DNA of 64,000 nt, taken from assembly GCA_963556255.1 (NCBI GenBank), contig OY744605.1:6505122-6569121 (forward strand), in the 5' to 3' direction. Positions 12,201 to 23,600 of this stretch are shown here, in pieces. Origin of the DNA: Allolobophora icterica. Its lineage: Eukaryota; Annelida; Clitellata; Crassiclitellata; Lumbricidae. A model generated the notes under the pieces. The model was not told the origin of the DNA. It ran no database searches and worked only from the letters and a program-made list of their open reading frames with translations. A program made the translations under genes and the position numbers. Within the stretch, counting starts at the first letter, position 1. Each line of letters opens with the position of its first letter.

Positions 12201-14629
12201 ATAAACGTGTCACCCCTGCACACACATACACTTTCACACATGTACCCATCGTTGCTGTAACAGAGATCATGTGAGATAGCGAGGGGTGGGGGAGCAGATG
12301 AAAGCAGTTAAACGAAACTCCTGTTGGCAATTACAGATAAGAAAAGACTTCGCTGGATAAAGAAAAATGAGAACATAACACCGCTTCATTGGACTAACGC
12401 TGAGAGGAGCTATGGACTCAACGTAACATAACATACCTTTGACATAAAATTAACATGACACAACGTTGACATAGCATAACATAAAATAGCATAACGTAAC
12501 ACAACATAAAATAACATAACGTAACATAACATAAAATAACATAACATAACATGACATAACGTAAAATAACAAGGGTTCAAGTGTTTAATCTAGTTCCCCT
12601 CTTCTGGGAGGGGAAACAAGGTTTCTAGGGTAACCAACGAATTAACAAACAAAAAATTTCTGTAATTTCATCCAGCTTGAAAAGTTTCGGACTTTTCCTG
12701 ATTTCATCTTTAAAAAAAAGTTGTTTAGTCATTCGTCCGATTTTTAAAACTTTTTCTACAGCAATTACTCTCTCAGAAAAGATGATGACTTTTTTATAGA
12801 AATTCATCTCTCTGGGGGGGGGACATGTATACACATGTATCCATTCCTGGGGGAATTTTCCTCCTCTAAAGGTCTCTACATTGTAATATTGTTGGCCTCT
12901 GGGGGGACATCAATCCTGGGGGGGGGGGACATTCCCCCCAAAGCCGTCTAGGTTAAACACTGATTAACCGTGTACAATGGAGGTCGTTTATTTGCACCCA
13001 TCGCCGCCAAGGTCTCCTGATTGTTCTTCAACCTCCTACGTCCGCATTATATTGGCAAGAGCGGACGTCCCAGCTAGGCGCCTCTGTAGGTGAGGATGTC
13101 GGTTCGCATACCGATGGTGGATTACTTCAGAGATTTTAATCTCGAGTTAGAGGAGAATCTTAACTGGTGTGGCAGCCATTCAGGCCCGGCTCAAGACATT
13201 TGGCGGCCCTAGGCAAAATGACGGCCCTAGGCAAACCGGCGGCCCTAACTAAACCGCCCGATAACATTTTTATTTCCGTCATGCTCATTTCATCTTTTTT
13301 GGAATTTAATCTTTAAAAAAAGTTGATGACCTTTTTTTAGTCATTCACCTCGCAAATGAATGTCAGGACTTTTTTTAGGAATTCACGGTTACACCAACAC
13401 TATAATAATTCCATCTAGCGAAGAATAATTAAATAATAATTAATTAAATAATTTTCGATAACTGGAAAATTGGCGGCCCCTACAAATCGGCGGCCCTAGG
13501 CGGCTCCCTAGTTCGCCTAACGGACGAACCGGGCCTGCAGCCATTCATTAATTATCTTATTGTGACTATAAAACACAGTAATTATTATGTGTCTTGGTAC
13601 ATAGGCCTACATCCCCTGTAGAATATGAAAAAAGGAAACAGATCGACTGTGAATTTGTATGAGATGTATATGTGACAACTTCGTTTCAAAGAGTTTATAA
13701 TTGTTCATGTAAACATCCAAGAGTAAAAAGTTCATAAAGATTTTTCGTTTGATAAAACTCTCTGAAAAGCGAAGAAGAAGTTGGAAGAAGCAAAAAAAAC
13801 CGATACTGTGCTAATGTGTAGCTTTTAACAAGACAGTGAGACAGGGAAGAGAATTGACAAACAAAACGTTATATAGTTTTGGGCTTGAGAGATAACAAAG
13901 TGTTATTATAAAATGTGTCAAGCAATTTAGTAGAAACTAAACGCGGACTGCTGTTCATTGTTGAATGAGGGTATGTAGTCTATGTACATAGGCTACTTCT
14001 CTTCTCAATAACCGAGCCAGGCCTGTTGTTTCAATGCAGCTTAATTTACTACAGAAATTATTCCCTATTCTGATTGGGCTCCTGAATGTAATGAATTGCC
14101 CATTGCGTGTTGTTTCGAGGGCAATGTGTCAGGAAAATATCACAATAACATGATGCGGGTTGTTTTGAGGGCAAAGTATCAGGAAAATATCGCAATAACA
14201 TGATGCGGGTTGTTTTAACAAGGATTAACGCCGCTGATGGCAGTAACGGTCGAGACAGGCTTTAACAGTCATAGCCATTAGCCATACTGGCTCGGAAACA
14301 CATATTCACTAAACTGTTGTTTCCAAACTGCAAAATAAAAGTAAGGCGTTGTTACTCAATCGTTCCACCAATTAAGGTAAACTGAATGCATGGGAAATGA
14401 TTGAAACTCGGTTTTTAATTAACTCTGAGATGAAAATCTGATCGTGTGCAAAGCCTCAAGCCCACTGCCAGGCAGACTAAGCAGCTCATTAAATATTACC
14501 ACCAACTGAACGGGCATGCTGAGTCTGTCCCTCTAGAAACCACAATTTTTACACTTTAACGACACGAGGAACGAATTTAAACACTCAGGTTCCATCAAAC
14601 ACTCACCCGATTGATAGGCAGCAACCCAT
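9262..14629 (-). CDS. Microprotein gene B (MGCC family), two exons, 58 residues
   Basis: Coding parts on the minus strand are 14629-14607 (exon 1) and 9415-9262 (exon 2, TGA at 9264-9262). Exon 1 encodes MGCCLSI and ends GG|GTGAGT. Exon 2 follows ttttcattgtag and begins with the base that completes Gly; a second AG three bases later gives a NAGNAG choice that would drop one codon. Exon 2 has exactly the same length as in gene A and reads [20 protein letters not shown], then DFVIR. Between A and B many differences are synonymous (Gly GGC/GGA, Pro CCC/CCT, Leu CTA/CTG, Cys TGC/TGT, Asp GAT/GAC), as expected of a selected reading frame. The 5.2-kb intron contains a dispersed repeat, microsatellites, a SINE and MITEs. 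Function is unknown; Gly2, Cys3, Cys4 and Ser6 suggest dual acylation. Confidence 0.6.
9745..10135 (+). mobile_element. Dispersed repeat R1, copy 1
   Basis: Aligns with 33045-33425 (plus) and with 50640-51330 (minus, split by a SINE). Shared phrases are tgttgaagtatttttggga, tctcagtgtcatcaacatat and a purine-rich gaggaggga block near the end. The ends carry direct ggtcaccaccactttt-like words, not inverted repeats, so the class is unknown. Confidence 0.7.
10640..10682 (+). repeat. (ATACA)n microsatellite
   Basis: Eight or so tandem ATACA units. Confidence 0.95.
11088..11325 (+). repeat. GTGTCTGTGTGTGCCTGCAT minisatellite
   Basis: A roughly 20-bp unit repeats about twelve times with GT-rich variation. 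Cysteine/valine reading frames across it are artefacts. Confidence 0.95.
11476..11932 (+). repeat. (GGAT)n array with a higher-order duplication
   Basis: GGAT repeats are interrupted by gaatggatg and cgttggatgg variants. A block of about 180 bases (around 11510-11690) recurs at about 11700-11870, including the phrase ggttgagtagatggaagggt. Confidence 0.95.
12428..12565 (+). repeat. (ATAAC)n-type repeat
   Basis: Degenerate cataacataaaataac units. Confidence 0.9.
12578..12962 (+). mobile_element. Probable MITE with GTGTTTAA ends
   Basis: It starts CAAGTGTTTAATCTAG and ends CTAGGTTAAACACTG, an imperfect terminal inverted repeat. No clear target duplication is visible. The inside has G-runs at 12815-12930 and no coding frame of note. 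Confidence 0.55.
13050..13180 (+). mobile_element. tRNA-derived SINE, split by a hAT MITE
   Basis: It has a B-box-like ggttcgcat segment and the phrases gcgcctctgt and gagattttaatctcgag, shared loosely with 16455-16605. The hAT element at 13181-13537 sits inside it. Confidence 0.5.
13181..13537 (+). mobile_element. hAT-type MITE, 'CAGGCCCGG' family
   Basis: It starts CAGGCCCGGCTC and ends GAACCGGGCCTG, with a perfect 8-bp target duplication CAGCCATT (13173-13180 and 13538-13545). Terminal phrases ggcggccctaggc and cctagttcgcctaa are shared with the larger element at 37717-38791, so this is its deleted relative. Confidence 0.9.
14102..14215 (+). repeat. Tandem duplication, about 56-bp unit, two copies
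   Basis: The phrase gtgttgtttcgagggcaatgt...caggaaaatatcacaataac recurs with few changes directly after itself. It lies in the intron of microprotein gene B. Confidence 0.85.
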
Positions 14630-14890
14630 GGCGATCTTTCCGATGAAAATTCGACGTTTTCAAAGCAGATTTTCTCTTTGTACCTCTCCACAGTTCTCCT
14701 TTCTTGATGCGATGTGGCGCTGTAATGGAGGCACATTGGTGTACACACTCATACACACGCACACACCGACGTACTGCATTTCGTACATTCGCCATCTAGA
14801 GCCACTTATGCGGAAGCCATGAGCCATACGCGCGTTTGGTGTTGGCGGAATAAATGAGCCAGCGTCGAATTTTGGCTTCCAACTTGCGGA
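14630..14890 (-). promoter_or_regulatory. Shared 5' region of microprotein gene B
   Basis: Very close to 27690-27942 and recognisably related to 5912-6175. Gene-strand landmarks in order are a ttggcggaa word (E2F-like), cgcgcgtatggctcatggct, gagatggcg-type start context (ctctagatggcgaatgtacg), and tgcctccattacagcg. It carries an upstream reading frame starting MANVRNAVRRCVRVY that is out of frame with MGCC. Confidence 0.5.
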
Positions 14891-16060
14891 TTTTATTCAG
14901 CAGTTTTCAAATGATGGTGATCAATGCTTTAACCTAAAATGGGGGCGAAAAAGTTAAAAACCGATTGGATGAGACAATTTAAACAACGGGCTTAGGCCTA
15001 TGTAGGCGTTAAGATCAATATTTGTTTTTGAAGCTCACATGATAAGCGAGAATTTTCCAGAACGCATGTAATTTTGTATACGCACTATTTATGATGTTTA
15101 ATCAAGCAAATATGCGATGTTAGGCCTATCAGTTGTAAATATGAGCAACACCAGCTTATCACTCTGATGTTCTGTTTCGACACAAAACGGAAGTAAATTC
15201 AATATCGAGTAACGCATAAACAAACTACAACAGAAGCAGACGACCTGTTTGGCGGGAAACTGTCAAAAGAAACGTACGAGCTATTTGTACCAACAGTATT
15301 GAAATTTCAGGCAAATGACCCAAAACGAGGAGGATTTTCGAGCGTAGTTGACGCAGTGACGCAATAAGCCTACAATACAAAATTGGATAAATCGTCGATT
15401 TTGTTTTGACTGAGCGCCTTTGAAAATCTTGTTCTGGTATTACCCAAAGCTGATAGCTTAATGAGAAAGACTTTCTTGGTTAGGATGTTGTACTTGAATT
15501 AAACCGGAAATTGTAACTTGTAAACTGTTAATTTACATGTAATGTACACCACAGTGCGTTTTGTCAGTTGGTTAAAATAAAGAATAGGCCTATACTTAAC
15601 TTAACTTAACTTAACTTATTGGCTATTTTGGGTGCTGTAGAAATAGCCAGATTACGATTTGAGATGTGCAGAATTGTTTAAGTCGGGCAGTAGGAAACAC
15701 TATAAGAACCAGTTAGGTCCACAACTGGAGAAGGTAAGTTTTAATTTATAGCGAAGCACCTCAATAAAAAAAGTCTCGAACATGTAGAACACAAGCTTAC
15801 AAAATATGCGCGCACAGTAAGTATAAGCGCTTTAAGCGTTTAGTCTAACTATTCGAAGGACGAGAGAATCTGACTGCTCACGATGAAAAATAAGAACAGC
15901 CGAGCGACACCTAGCGGTCAGTGAAGATAAAATCTCGGATCAGTCAAGTAGCCATTACTGTAATCAGTAATGTAACTATTCATGTAATCGGGTTACTGTT
16001 TCAGCCTCAAAACAATAAGGCGATAATTCGTCGAGTGACTTGCAACAAAATACTCTACCA
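14891..16060. other. Gene-free stretch with one retroposon tail
   Basis: A LINE/SINE-like 3' end (ttggttaaaataaagaatag then (AACTT)n) lies at 15570-15618. An open stretch without ATG at 15213-15369 is discussed among the rejected items. Confidence 0.45.
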
Positions 16061-16065
16061 TTTAT

Positions 16066-16245
16066 TTATACGCCCGGTAGCCGATTGGTTAGAGCGCTCA
16101 CCTTGTAACTCGGGGAGTACGGGTTCGAATCTCATCTTATCGAGACGGTCATTATGTGGGGGACCTGGCGCAAGTCCTTCACTGACAATTGCTTTACGAC
16201 ATCGATAGATGCTGGGTCATTGGGTAGTGGCGCTTAATAAATGCA
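16066..16245 (+). mobile_element. tRNA-derived SINE, family B, copy 1
   Basis: It contains an A-box-like tggttagagcgctcacc and a B-box gggttcgaatctc at tRNA spacing, followed by a conserved body with gcaagtccttcactgacaat. Copies are at 34240-34450 and 56030-56245. Confidence 0.8.
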
Positions 16246-16454
16246 TAGGCCTAATTATAGGCCTAATAATAACAAATCTAAGCTACTTGCTCCGAGCTAC
16301 GACAATTAAGTAGCGTCTTTGCCCAACGAACAATACGCGCAGTTGTATGCCTATGCCTACTTAAGGAATTCTGAACTTGCTGTCATCTGTCAACTTTAGT
16401 TGGGAATCTTTTGTTTGGGTTCTGCACGTGTATACATAGGACCCTATAGGCCCA

Positions 16455-16607
16455 GTTAGTTACATTGGTCAGACCGTTAGAGCCATGATGCGCCTCTGTG
16501 TTAGAGAGCGTGCGGATCGCGGTTCGCCTCCCGGAGCTATATAGCTATTTCAAAGATTTAAATATTGGGCTAGCACGGCCCGTACACGAGAACTTTAATA
16601 GCGTCGT

Positions 16608-16696
<89 letters not shown>
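16455..16696 (+). mobile_element. tRNA-derived SINE ending in long (TAA)n
   Basis: A B-box-like gcggttcgcctcc lies near 16518. The body ends in an uninterrupted (TAA)n run of about 85 bases at 16610-16696. Confidence 0.65.
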
Positions 16697-16697
<1 letters not shown>

Positions 16698-16699
16698 TT

Positions 16700-16770
16700 T
16701 ATAATTCTTTAATTAAGCGCCTGCAAACGCACTGCGCTGTACAAGTACATGTTATGCGATAAATCTTCAC
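16700..16770 (+). mobile_element. LINE 3'-end fragment
   Basis: The phrase gcctgcaaacgcactgcg followed by a gttatgc word also occurs at 63418-63460, which shows that this is a dispersed repeat fragment. Confidence 0.55.
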
Positions 16771-17039
16771 TACTAACAGAACAGACAGCCTGCAATAAAC
16801 GGCGCAAATTGCAGCCTACAAAGCATGTCCGCCTATGGGACTCGATCTCTGTAGGCCTACCTCTCGCACTCTACACCAGATGTTATCCAGTGCGCGCGGG
16901 CGTATACCGTTGGTGACCGACTCTTCTAGTGATCTGAGCAACCATTATGGATGAGCTGTTCTCAATGCCATTTAACATCGTTAAGGTTAGCGCTGACTGA
17001 TTTGTCTTGGATCTTGCAGCAGGTCTCCTACTGGTGTAA

Positions 17040-17640
17040 AGTGAGCTCGTCGTCAACTGCACTAACAGTCAGAAGATGTCGCTAAACTGTGGCTAATACA
17101 ATACTTATTTTAGACACCGTTAAAACCATTGGTGTCTGCCGAGGTTGTTTATTCAGCAGCTGTCATTTATTGGCTAAAATTAATGTACAGCCATACGTGG
17201 CAAGCTTGAGGTCAACGTAAACAACTCTGACAGTCAGAAGATGTCGCTAACATTGGCCAATACAGCACTCATTTTAGACACCTTTAAAACGGCGTTTCAA
17301 ATGCGATATATTCAGCAGCTGCCGTTTAATCGTTAGATGTCCTATGCGTGCGGGTAGGTTACGGTCAGCTAAAACGGCTCTGGCAGTCAAAAGACGTCGG
17401 TAAACAGTGGCTAATATAATACATATTTTAGATACCTTTAAAACGGCGTTTGCCGACGCGATATATTCAGCAACCGCCGTTTAGTTGCTAAATACAGGGA
17501 AGGGATCTGAGAGTCAGATGTCGCGCTAAATAATATCGAAAGCAGAGTGCATCACTACACACCTTAATATTAAACAGTGTCCGCCAAAGCTATATTCATC
17601 AGTTGCCGCTTAGGTAATTTTATGAGAACGGTGAGAACTG
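17040..17640 (+). repeat. Degenerate tandem array, about 120-165-bp unit
   Basis: Units start with a phrase like gacagtcagaagatgtcgct at about 17065, 17230, 17382 and 17500, then continue with a ttttagacacctttaaaacg phrase and attcagcagctgccgttta. Unit length varies. I see no open frame across units. Confidence 0.8.
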
Positions 17641-17914
17641 TTCAAAATAATTGCTGCCGACGTCAAACCTTTGTTATAAGGTGTCGTTAAACTCTGGATC
17701 CATCTATGCACGAGGTTAGCTCTGCCACTGCTCGTACACTGGCAGTGCCAGTCCCAAGCCTGGGGAAAAGAGGAGGTCGTCGCTAATCATCTTTGTTATG
17801 CCAGTGTTGTTAAACAGCAACAAATCAATATTCAACCAGGTGCTTAACTCTGGTTCCATAACCAAATGGTTTCATAATTTTTGAGTATTGGAAGATCCTG
17901 CAGCAGGACTAACT

Positions 17915-18200
17915 GAACCACAGGGTGGGGTGCGATGAAGCTGACAGTCTGAGGACTTAAAGATCCAATGCAGTGCTAACCGTCTGCCCCACAGGATGGG
18001 GTGCCATGAAGCTGACAGTCTGAGGACTTAAAGATCCAATGCAGTGCTAACCGTCTGCCCCACAGGATGGGGTGCCATGAAGCTGACAGTCTGAGGACTT
18101 AAAGATCCAATGCAGTGCTAACCGTCTGCCCCACAGGATGGGGTGCCATGAAGCTGACAGTCTGAGGACTTAAAGATCCAATGCAGTGCTAACCGTCTGC
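17915..18200 (+). repeat. 71-bp tandem repeat, four copies
   Basis: Units containing ggtgccatgaagctgacagt recur at about 71-bp spacing near 17930, 18001, 18072 and 18143, almost identical. The gctgacagtctgaggactt phrase resembles the unit start of the older array just upstream, so this may be a recent expansion of it. Confidence 0.95.
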
Positions 18201-18221
18201 CTGGAGTTTTGTTTCAAACTG

Positions 18222-18507
18222 CCTTTCCTCAATAGTCTAGTGGTTAGCATTCATGATTGTCTGGCAACTGAGTTGTCAGGTTAAAATCCCTACCAGGGAA
18301 AAAATTGTTTCGTGATTTCTACTCCACCTACGCCCCCCCCCCCCAGCCAATTAAGCTATAGTGAGTGCATTGACCGTACACTGTCTGGGAAGATCAGACG
18401 GCAAGGGAGAGTACTGGTCACCCTCTTTCACATGACGAGGCGAAGAAAAATGTTTCTAATGCTTCATGTCTGCCCCTCAGGCTTCAGGGACTGCTCTTTT
18501 TCTATCC
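18222..18507 (+). mobile_element. tRNA-derived SINE, family C, full copy
   Basis: An A-box-like tagtctagtggttagcatt and a B-box-like ggttaaaatccctacc are followed by the family body (gatttctactccacctacgc, attgaccgtacactgtc, gggactgctctttttct). It is followed at once by an inverted partial copy. Confidence 0.8.
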
Positions 18508-18508
18508 A

Positions 18509-18592
18509 CAGGTGGAGCAGAAATTGTGAAACAAATTTGTTCCCTGGTAGGGATTTGAACCCCGACAACTCGGTTAAGAATTGACTATAGTT
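18509..18592 (-). mobile_element. SINE family C, inverted 5' fragment
   Basis: It reads as the reverse complement of the first 85 bases of the family and lies tail-to-tail with the previous copy, forming a foldback. Confidence 0.7.
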
Positions 18593-18807
18593 TGCCTCTC
18601 TGCATTAGCAGACTCATCTTCTGGATGTTTCGCCACAGCTGGAAAATGAAACAACTTCAGACCAGTTTGTTCACTGTAACAGTTACATGTAATAACAGTT
18701 AGTCACTATCCTTGTGAAATCATATTCATTTCTATTATAATTAATATTACATATTTATTAGGTGCCACTATCTAATGACCATGCATCAATCGAAGGTGCT
18801 GAGCAAT

Positions 18808-18985
18808 TGTGAGTTCACTTGCTCAAGATCCCTACACAGTAACCTATATCATGGGACTGTATGGCTACCTGCTCTCATACGCCGAGACTAAGAAAATGAT
18901 GTCGCTAACACCTCATACTTATCTATGGCTGCCTCTTACGCTAGCTTCGGGAACTGGTCTTCTTCTAGGCCTATTTATAAGAGCT
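18808..18985 (+). mobile_element. SINE family C, 5'-truncated copy
   Basis: Matches the body and 3' end (gccgagactaagaaaatgatgtcgct, ctggtcttcttct). Confidence 0.7.
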
Positions 18986-19189
18986 TTGTGATACAGACTC
19001 CGTTCAATCCAAGATTTACCGATCTCCTGTTATTTATAAGGCCGTTGAAGCCTTAGAAAAGGTGTGTAAAGGACTTCTCTTCTTTTTTACTATTATTTAT
19101 CAGATTATGGCAAGGCTTAGAAAAGGTGTTCATTCATAATTCTCCCCTCGGTTAAGCAAACGGACACAGCTGGGTATTTATGATATCCG

Positions 19190-19372
19190 AATACCTGGCT
19201 ATCTATATTGACCATATAAGTAGCTTGTTATCTAATACAAGAACAAACGGTTACATATGATAGCCGAATAGCTGGCTATTTTTATAATAGCCGAATAGCT
19301 ATAGTAGCCGAATGGTTGGGTCTCTATAATAGCCGAATAGCTGGCTAAACTATCTATAACAGATTTATAACA
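19190..19372 (+). repeat. Short degenerate repeat 'agccgaatagctggctat'
   Basis: At least five imperfect copies at irregular spacing. Confidence 0.7.
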
Positions 19373-19499
19373 TACTCTCCTCGTTACCAACAGAATTAAA
19401 TTTCTGTTCCTTTGCTGTTCTAGCAGTTCAATTTCTAAATTTCAACACGGCTGTGACTAGCCTTCATTAAAAAATACTGATGTCAAGTCTTCACATTAC

Positions 19500-19770
19500 A
19501 TTGGTTTTGGTAACGGTAACTGCAAATTTATATAGCACCACTTCAAGAGAGGTGCTCCCGATCTAACACAATAAAACCACGATCTATCGAAATGGTCTTC
19601 GAGTGTGAGCAGAAAAAGAGGCAAAGAGAGGCTGAGAAAACCATGTTGCAGGCTGCTAGGAAGCTTGCTCCAGGAGGATGGGCCGACCACAGCAAAACTT
19701 CTATGTAGGCACGTGGAAGTCTGGCCTGGTGGAAGAACCAAGTCACCATGCAGTGCAGAACAGAGAAATC
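19500..19770 (-). mobile_element. CR1-like LINE 3' remnant
   Basis: On the minus strand, frames include the residues SFAVVGPSSWSKLP, typical of the C-terminal end of CR1-type LINE proteins, followed by the 'tatagcaccacttcaagag' 3' end. It is frameshifted. Confidence 0.6.
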
Positions 19771-20111
19771 TGTGACGAAGGAAGGAAGACAAGTTACATA
19801 AATTACTGGGATTTAAAAGCTCTCTCTCGTGTTTTCATTTCCATTTTGGTTAGTCTTTTGCTTCATCTTCCTTTCTAATTTTAGTCTGGCTTCTGGTCTT
19901 CCTGACTTATTCGATTTTCACCTGGCTTCTTAAATGGATTATAAGTTTTGACAGCGGCTTCACACAGAGCAACCATTGATCAATGCCTTGTGAGTTATAA
20001 GGGAAACTATAGAAGTAATTCAATTAGATAAGAAAGCAAACAGACCACAGGGAGTATTTGTACTTTGCAAACAAATTATTCGTCGAGTTTCTTTCACAAA
20101 TGCAATTCACT

Positions 20112-20392
20112 GACTGTAGTGGAAAAAAGCTCAATAATGTTAATCGATTGTAAATTGGGAGGTTGGGGTTCAAAGCCCTGCCATGGCAGAAATTTGGCCT
20201 GAGATTTCTGCTCCATCTGCACCCCTAGCCATCTCAGCAATGAGTACACTATTGACGGGAAGATGAGACACAAGGGAGACAACTGGCCACCCAACCTTAA
20301 ATGCCGAGGCTAAGAAAATGAAGTTGCTAACAGTTCATATCCATGGCAGCCTCAGGGCTAGCATAAGGGACAGCTCTTCTTCTATGTAAAAA
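20112..20392 (+). mobile_element. SINE family C copy
   Basis: A B-box-like gggttcaaagccctgcc is followed by the whole family body to agctcttcttctat. Confidence 0.75.
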
Positions 20393-20424
20393 AGATGCGA
20401 TATTTTCCTGAGTGCCCAAGGAGT

Positions 20425-20470
20425 TTCCAGCCCTGTGTGTTATAGGTCCTTGGATCAATGAAACAATTGC
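20425..20470 (+). mobile_element. Short dispersed repeat fragment
   Basis: The phrase ggagtttccagccctgtgtg through ggtccttgg recurs at 61740-61780 with few changes. Confidence 0.45.
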
Positions 20471-20649
20471 TGTTCTCTTAAAGTACTAAAATCACAATGC
20501 TTGTCTCAGAATATTTAAACTGTACACTGTCCTTCGTAATACTAACGACTACTAATTCTTGTTGAATCGTAATAAATGTTCACAGCAAATGTTCAGAAGA
20601 AAAGTCCAGACAACAAAGACCCCGGCATCTCTTATATTTCGTAGCGATC

Positions 20650-23600
20650 TCAGACAGATGATTGACGATAGTTCTTCGTGTCGAGGATTTTAACTCCACA
20701 CATTGCGCAGATTCCTATAAGCCACAAAAATCACACAAGTTACATCATGCTAAATTATCTACAAAAAGACATCAAAATTATATTAATTTCACTAAACCTT
20801 TAATTAGTAATAATAATAAGGTTAGTAATAATACAAACTGATTACGGCTTGTTTTTTAACTGTTGCTTTTTAACTTTCAAACTACCAAAATCTAAACAGT
20901 CATATGAATGGACAGTTGAGTGTCGCACTTCATCAACTTTGAGTAAGACATAGCTTACGTAACGTGAGTACAAAACATATCACGTATATCAACTACTGAA
21001 ACTCCTGCATAGTTTCAACAATTGATTAAGGGACATAACATGTGACAAACTTCACGCTCAAAAGATGTGGTTCTACACTGAAATTCTTTTAGTCATGTTA
21101 CTTTCATGCAACATGACTCTTAAGATGTTTAACATGGCTGCATAGTGCATACAGTCACGAAAAAGAGTTTGATTTCTCTGTTACCACTTTAACAACGAGC
21201 TGAATTGGTTTCCCAGTCACTTTTATCACACCCTCGTCGTTAAAGTCAATAACAAAGATGATTAGCGTTGCCATACTCATTTTTCCAGTCTCGGGACTGG
21301 CACTACCACAGGTATTGTAGTGGCAGAGTTAAAAGAGAGAGTATAAGTTACCTTCTAAATTATGCTGTATTTCTGCATTTACGGACTGAAGAAGAAGAAG
21401 AGCAGTCCTTTAAGCTAGCCTTGAGTGTTAGCAACTTCATTTTCTTAGCCTCGGCTTATTAGGGCAGGTGGCCAGTCCTCTCCCTCACCATCTCATCTTC
21501 CCATCGACAGTGTATGGTCAGTATACTCATCATAGCTTAGTTGGCTAGGGGTGCACATGGAGCAGAAATCTCAAACCAAATTTCTGCCCTGGCAGGATTT
21601 GAACCCCAAGACCTCTCACCTGACAGTCCAGCATGCTAACTAGTACAATATCGAGCACTTCTAGTATATATTAAGATATTGTTATGTTAAGTGAAAAAGA
21701 TTCTGACTTACCCTTTTTGTACGCACATCCCTGGCAGTAGTGTGATCCCGGCTGGTGGACTGAACTCTTACAGATGCGGCATTTGTCGAATGATGTTTGG
21801 TAGGGAGAAAATCTTAAACACAGCAACATAGATAATAAGCAAAGCTCCCACATCCCATGTGAAAAGTAGGGTAGGCATTTAATTTCTTTATTAGGACCTT
21901 GAGCCGGCAATAAATGACGAATCTCAAGGTCCTGGACATGGGGGCCAGTACATCACAGGACTTGCCAAATTCTACTGCTTTGTGGCAGAGGCAAACAGGG
22001 CCCTTAGCCAGCCACCCGTCCAAAGGAGGACATAAATTGTGCAAGATTCTCCTCCAGCACCGTCCAGCTTCTTCTCTACAGTCATTGCCAGCATTCAGAT
22101 GACAGCTCTGTAAGAAGCATGGGTTGATATTAGGCTCTGTAAACAGCATAGTTGCACTGCAGTCAGCCTCATACAGTGGCGGGACTTTGGGCAGTAGCGA
22201 CCTGGTATGCTCATGGCGTCGGGTGGTTACGACTTTGAATGCTTTTGGACGGGCTACTCTGTATTTCTGGCTAAGGGCCTGGAGCAAATGTGTGCAAACA
22301 ACTTGCCCAAGGTTGTTATATGGAGTCGAACGTGTACCAATATGGGTAACACAGGTATGCAGCTGAAAATTTTAATAACTGACCAAATAGATTAAATTTT
22401 TGATGGGTAAGCTAACTCAAACAGATGATTCTAAAGTTTGAACATTATGGAACTGACAAAGAGCAGCACTTATTGTTCACTTGTAATTGTAATCGAACAT
22501 TTATAAAGCACCAATAAACGACTCAGAGGCACTCCCAACCCAAGTCAGTGCTATCACTAACAAATAAAATGGTCTTCCGGCATTTCTGGAACAAGGGAAG
22601 AGAAAGACTGAGGAGTTCAAGGCACAATTCCACTCTCAATTCCACTCTCCACACAAGGGTAAAGAATTCCAATACTTCCGATAACATATGCAGAACATCT
22701 GAGAACCCAACAGTGTCCTGATACAAGGTACAAGAGTTATGCAATGAATACAAGAAATTGAATAGGTATTATGTACGTTCATTGTGTCTGTCAAAAGGCA
22801 CAAAGTTCGTTTAAGATATTTTCTTGGTGTTTCTTCATGCACATGAGTTACGCTATGACTGCAACATATTCTACGAAGAGCACATGTGCAAAGCCAACTC
22901 ACCGATTAGTTTTGCTGGTCAGGGCTTTGTTTTCGTTGATTTTTCTTCCTTGGCCCTCTGAAACAAAAGCAGGAATTTGAGACTACACAGGAGCAGATAA
23001 AGAGAGTCAATACAGTTCAAAGTCAGTCAGTGCTTTGAACTTTATCGGCATCTCAATGTCAACATTATCAAATCGATACCATTTGTGGCAATAAAACATA
23101 CAGATAATGATGTGGAGGTCAATAGGTCAACTGACTAAAGTCAGACTCTGTTCGATTTTAGTGCACCATCGGCTGATGCAGTGCACATTCAATACTGACA
23201 CCATAAAAGTTACAAATTAGTATTAATCAATAAGAAAAATAATAACATATGTGACCTCGGCGGAGAGAAGGGACCACTTGTCGCTTTCTAGATTAGCCGG
23301 AAAACGCATTTTTACGCTAAACCATTATATTGATTTTTGCGTTTAATTAATCAAATCTCTAGCTCGGACTCACTGTACTACAACGAATCTTATGCTACTT
23401 GATGCGTTAACGCTAAATTTAGGCATTAGTGCATTGGGTAGGGACACATTAAATTTTTTTATTTGATTTCCCACCAAATGATATTTTATTTTTGTGAGAA
23501 AAAAGTGCATAAATTATGGGCCAAAAGCTCTGAAATTTTTTCCTCACTTTACCTAAGGTGTAAGCTTGTGGAAACTGCTAATAAGTCCATTTGCGACAAG

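Noticed and set aside
15213..15369. Open stretch without ATG reading LSKETYELFVPTVLKFQAND and ending in TAA
   Set aside because: Composition looks protein-like and an acag lies just upstream, but I recognise no family, find no partner exon and the length (about 50 codons) is within chance.
16070..16145. Possible tRNA gene at the A-box/B-box of the SINE (also 63535, 34250, 56035)
   Set aside because: No cloverleaf with proper acceptor stem closes, and the same head is followed by a shared non-tRNA body in several copies; these are SINEs.
17915..18200. CRISPR-like or gene-family-like repeats of 71 bp
   Set aside because: Tandem, without spacers, and with stops in all frames.
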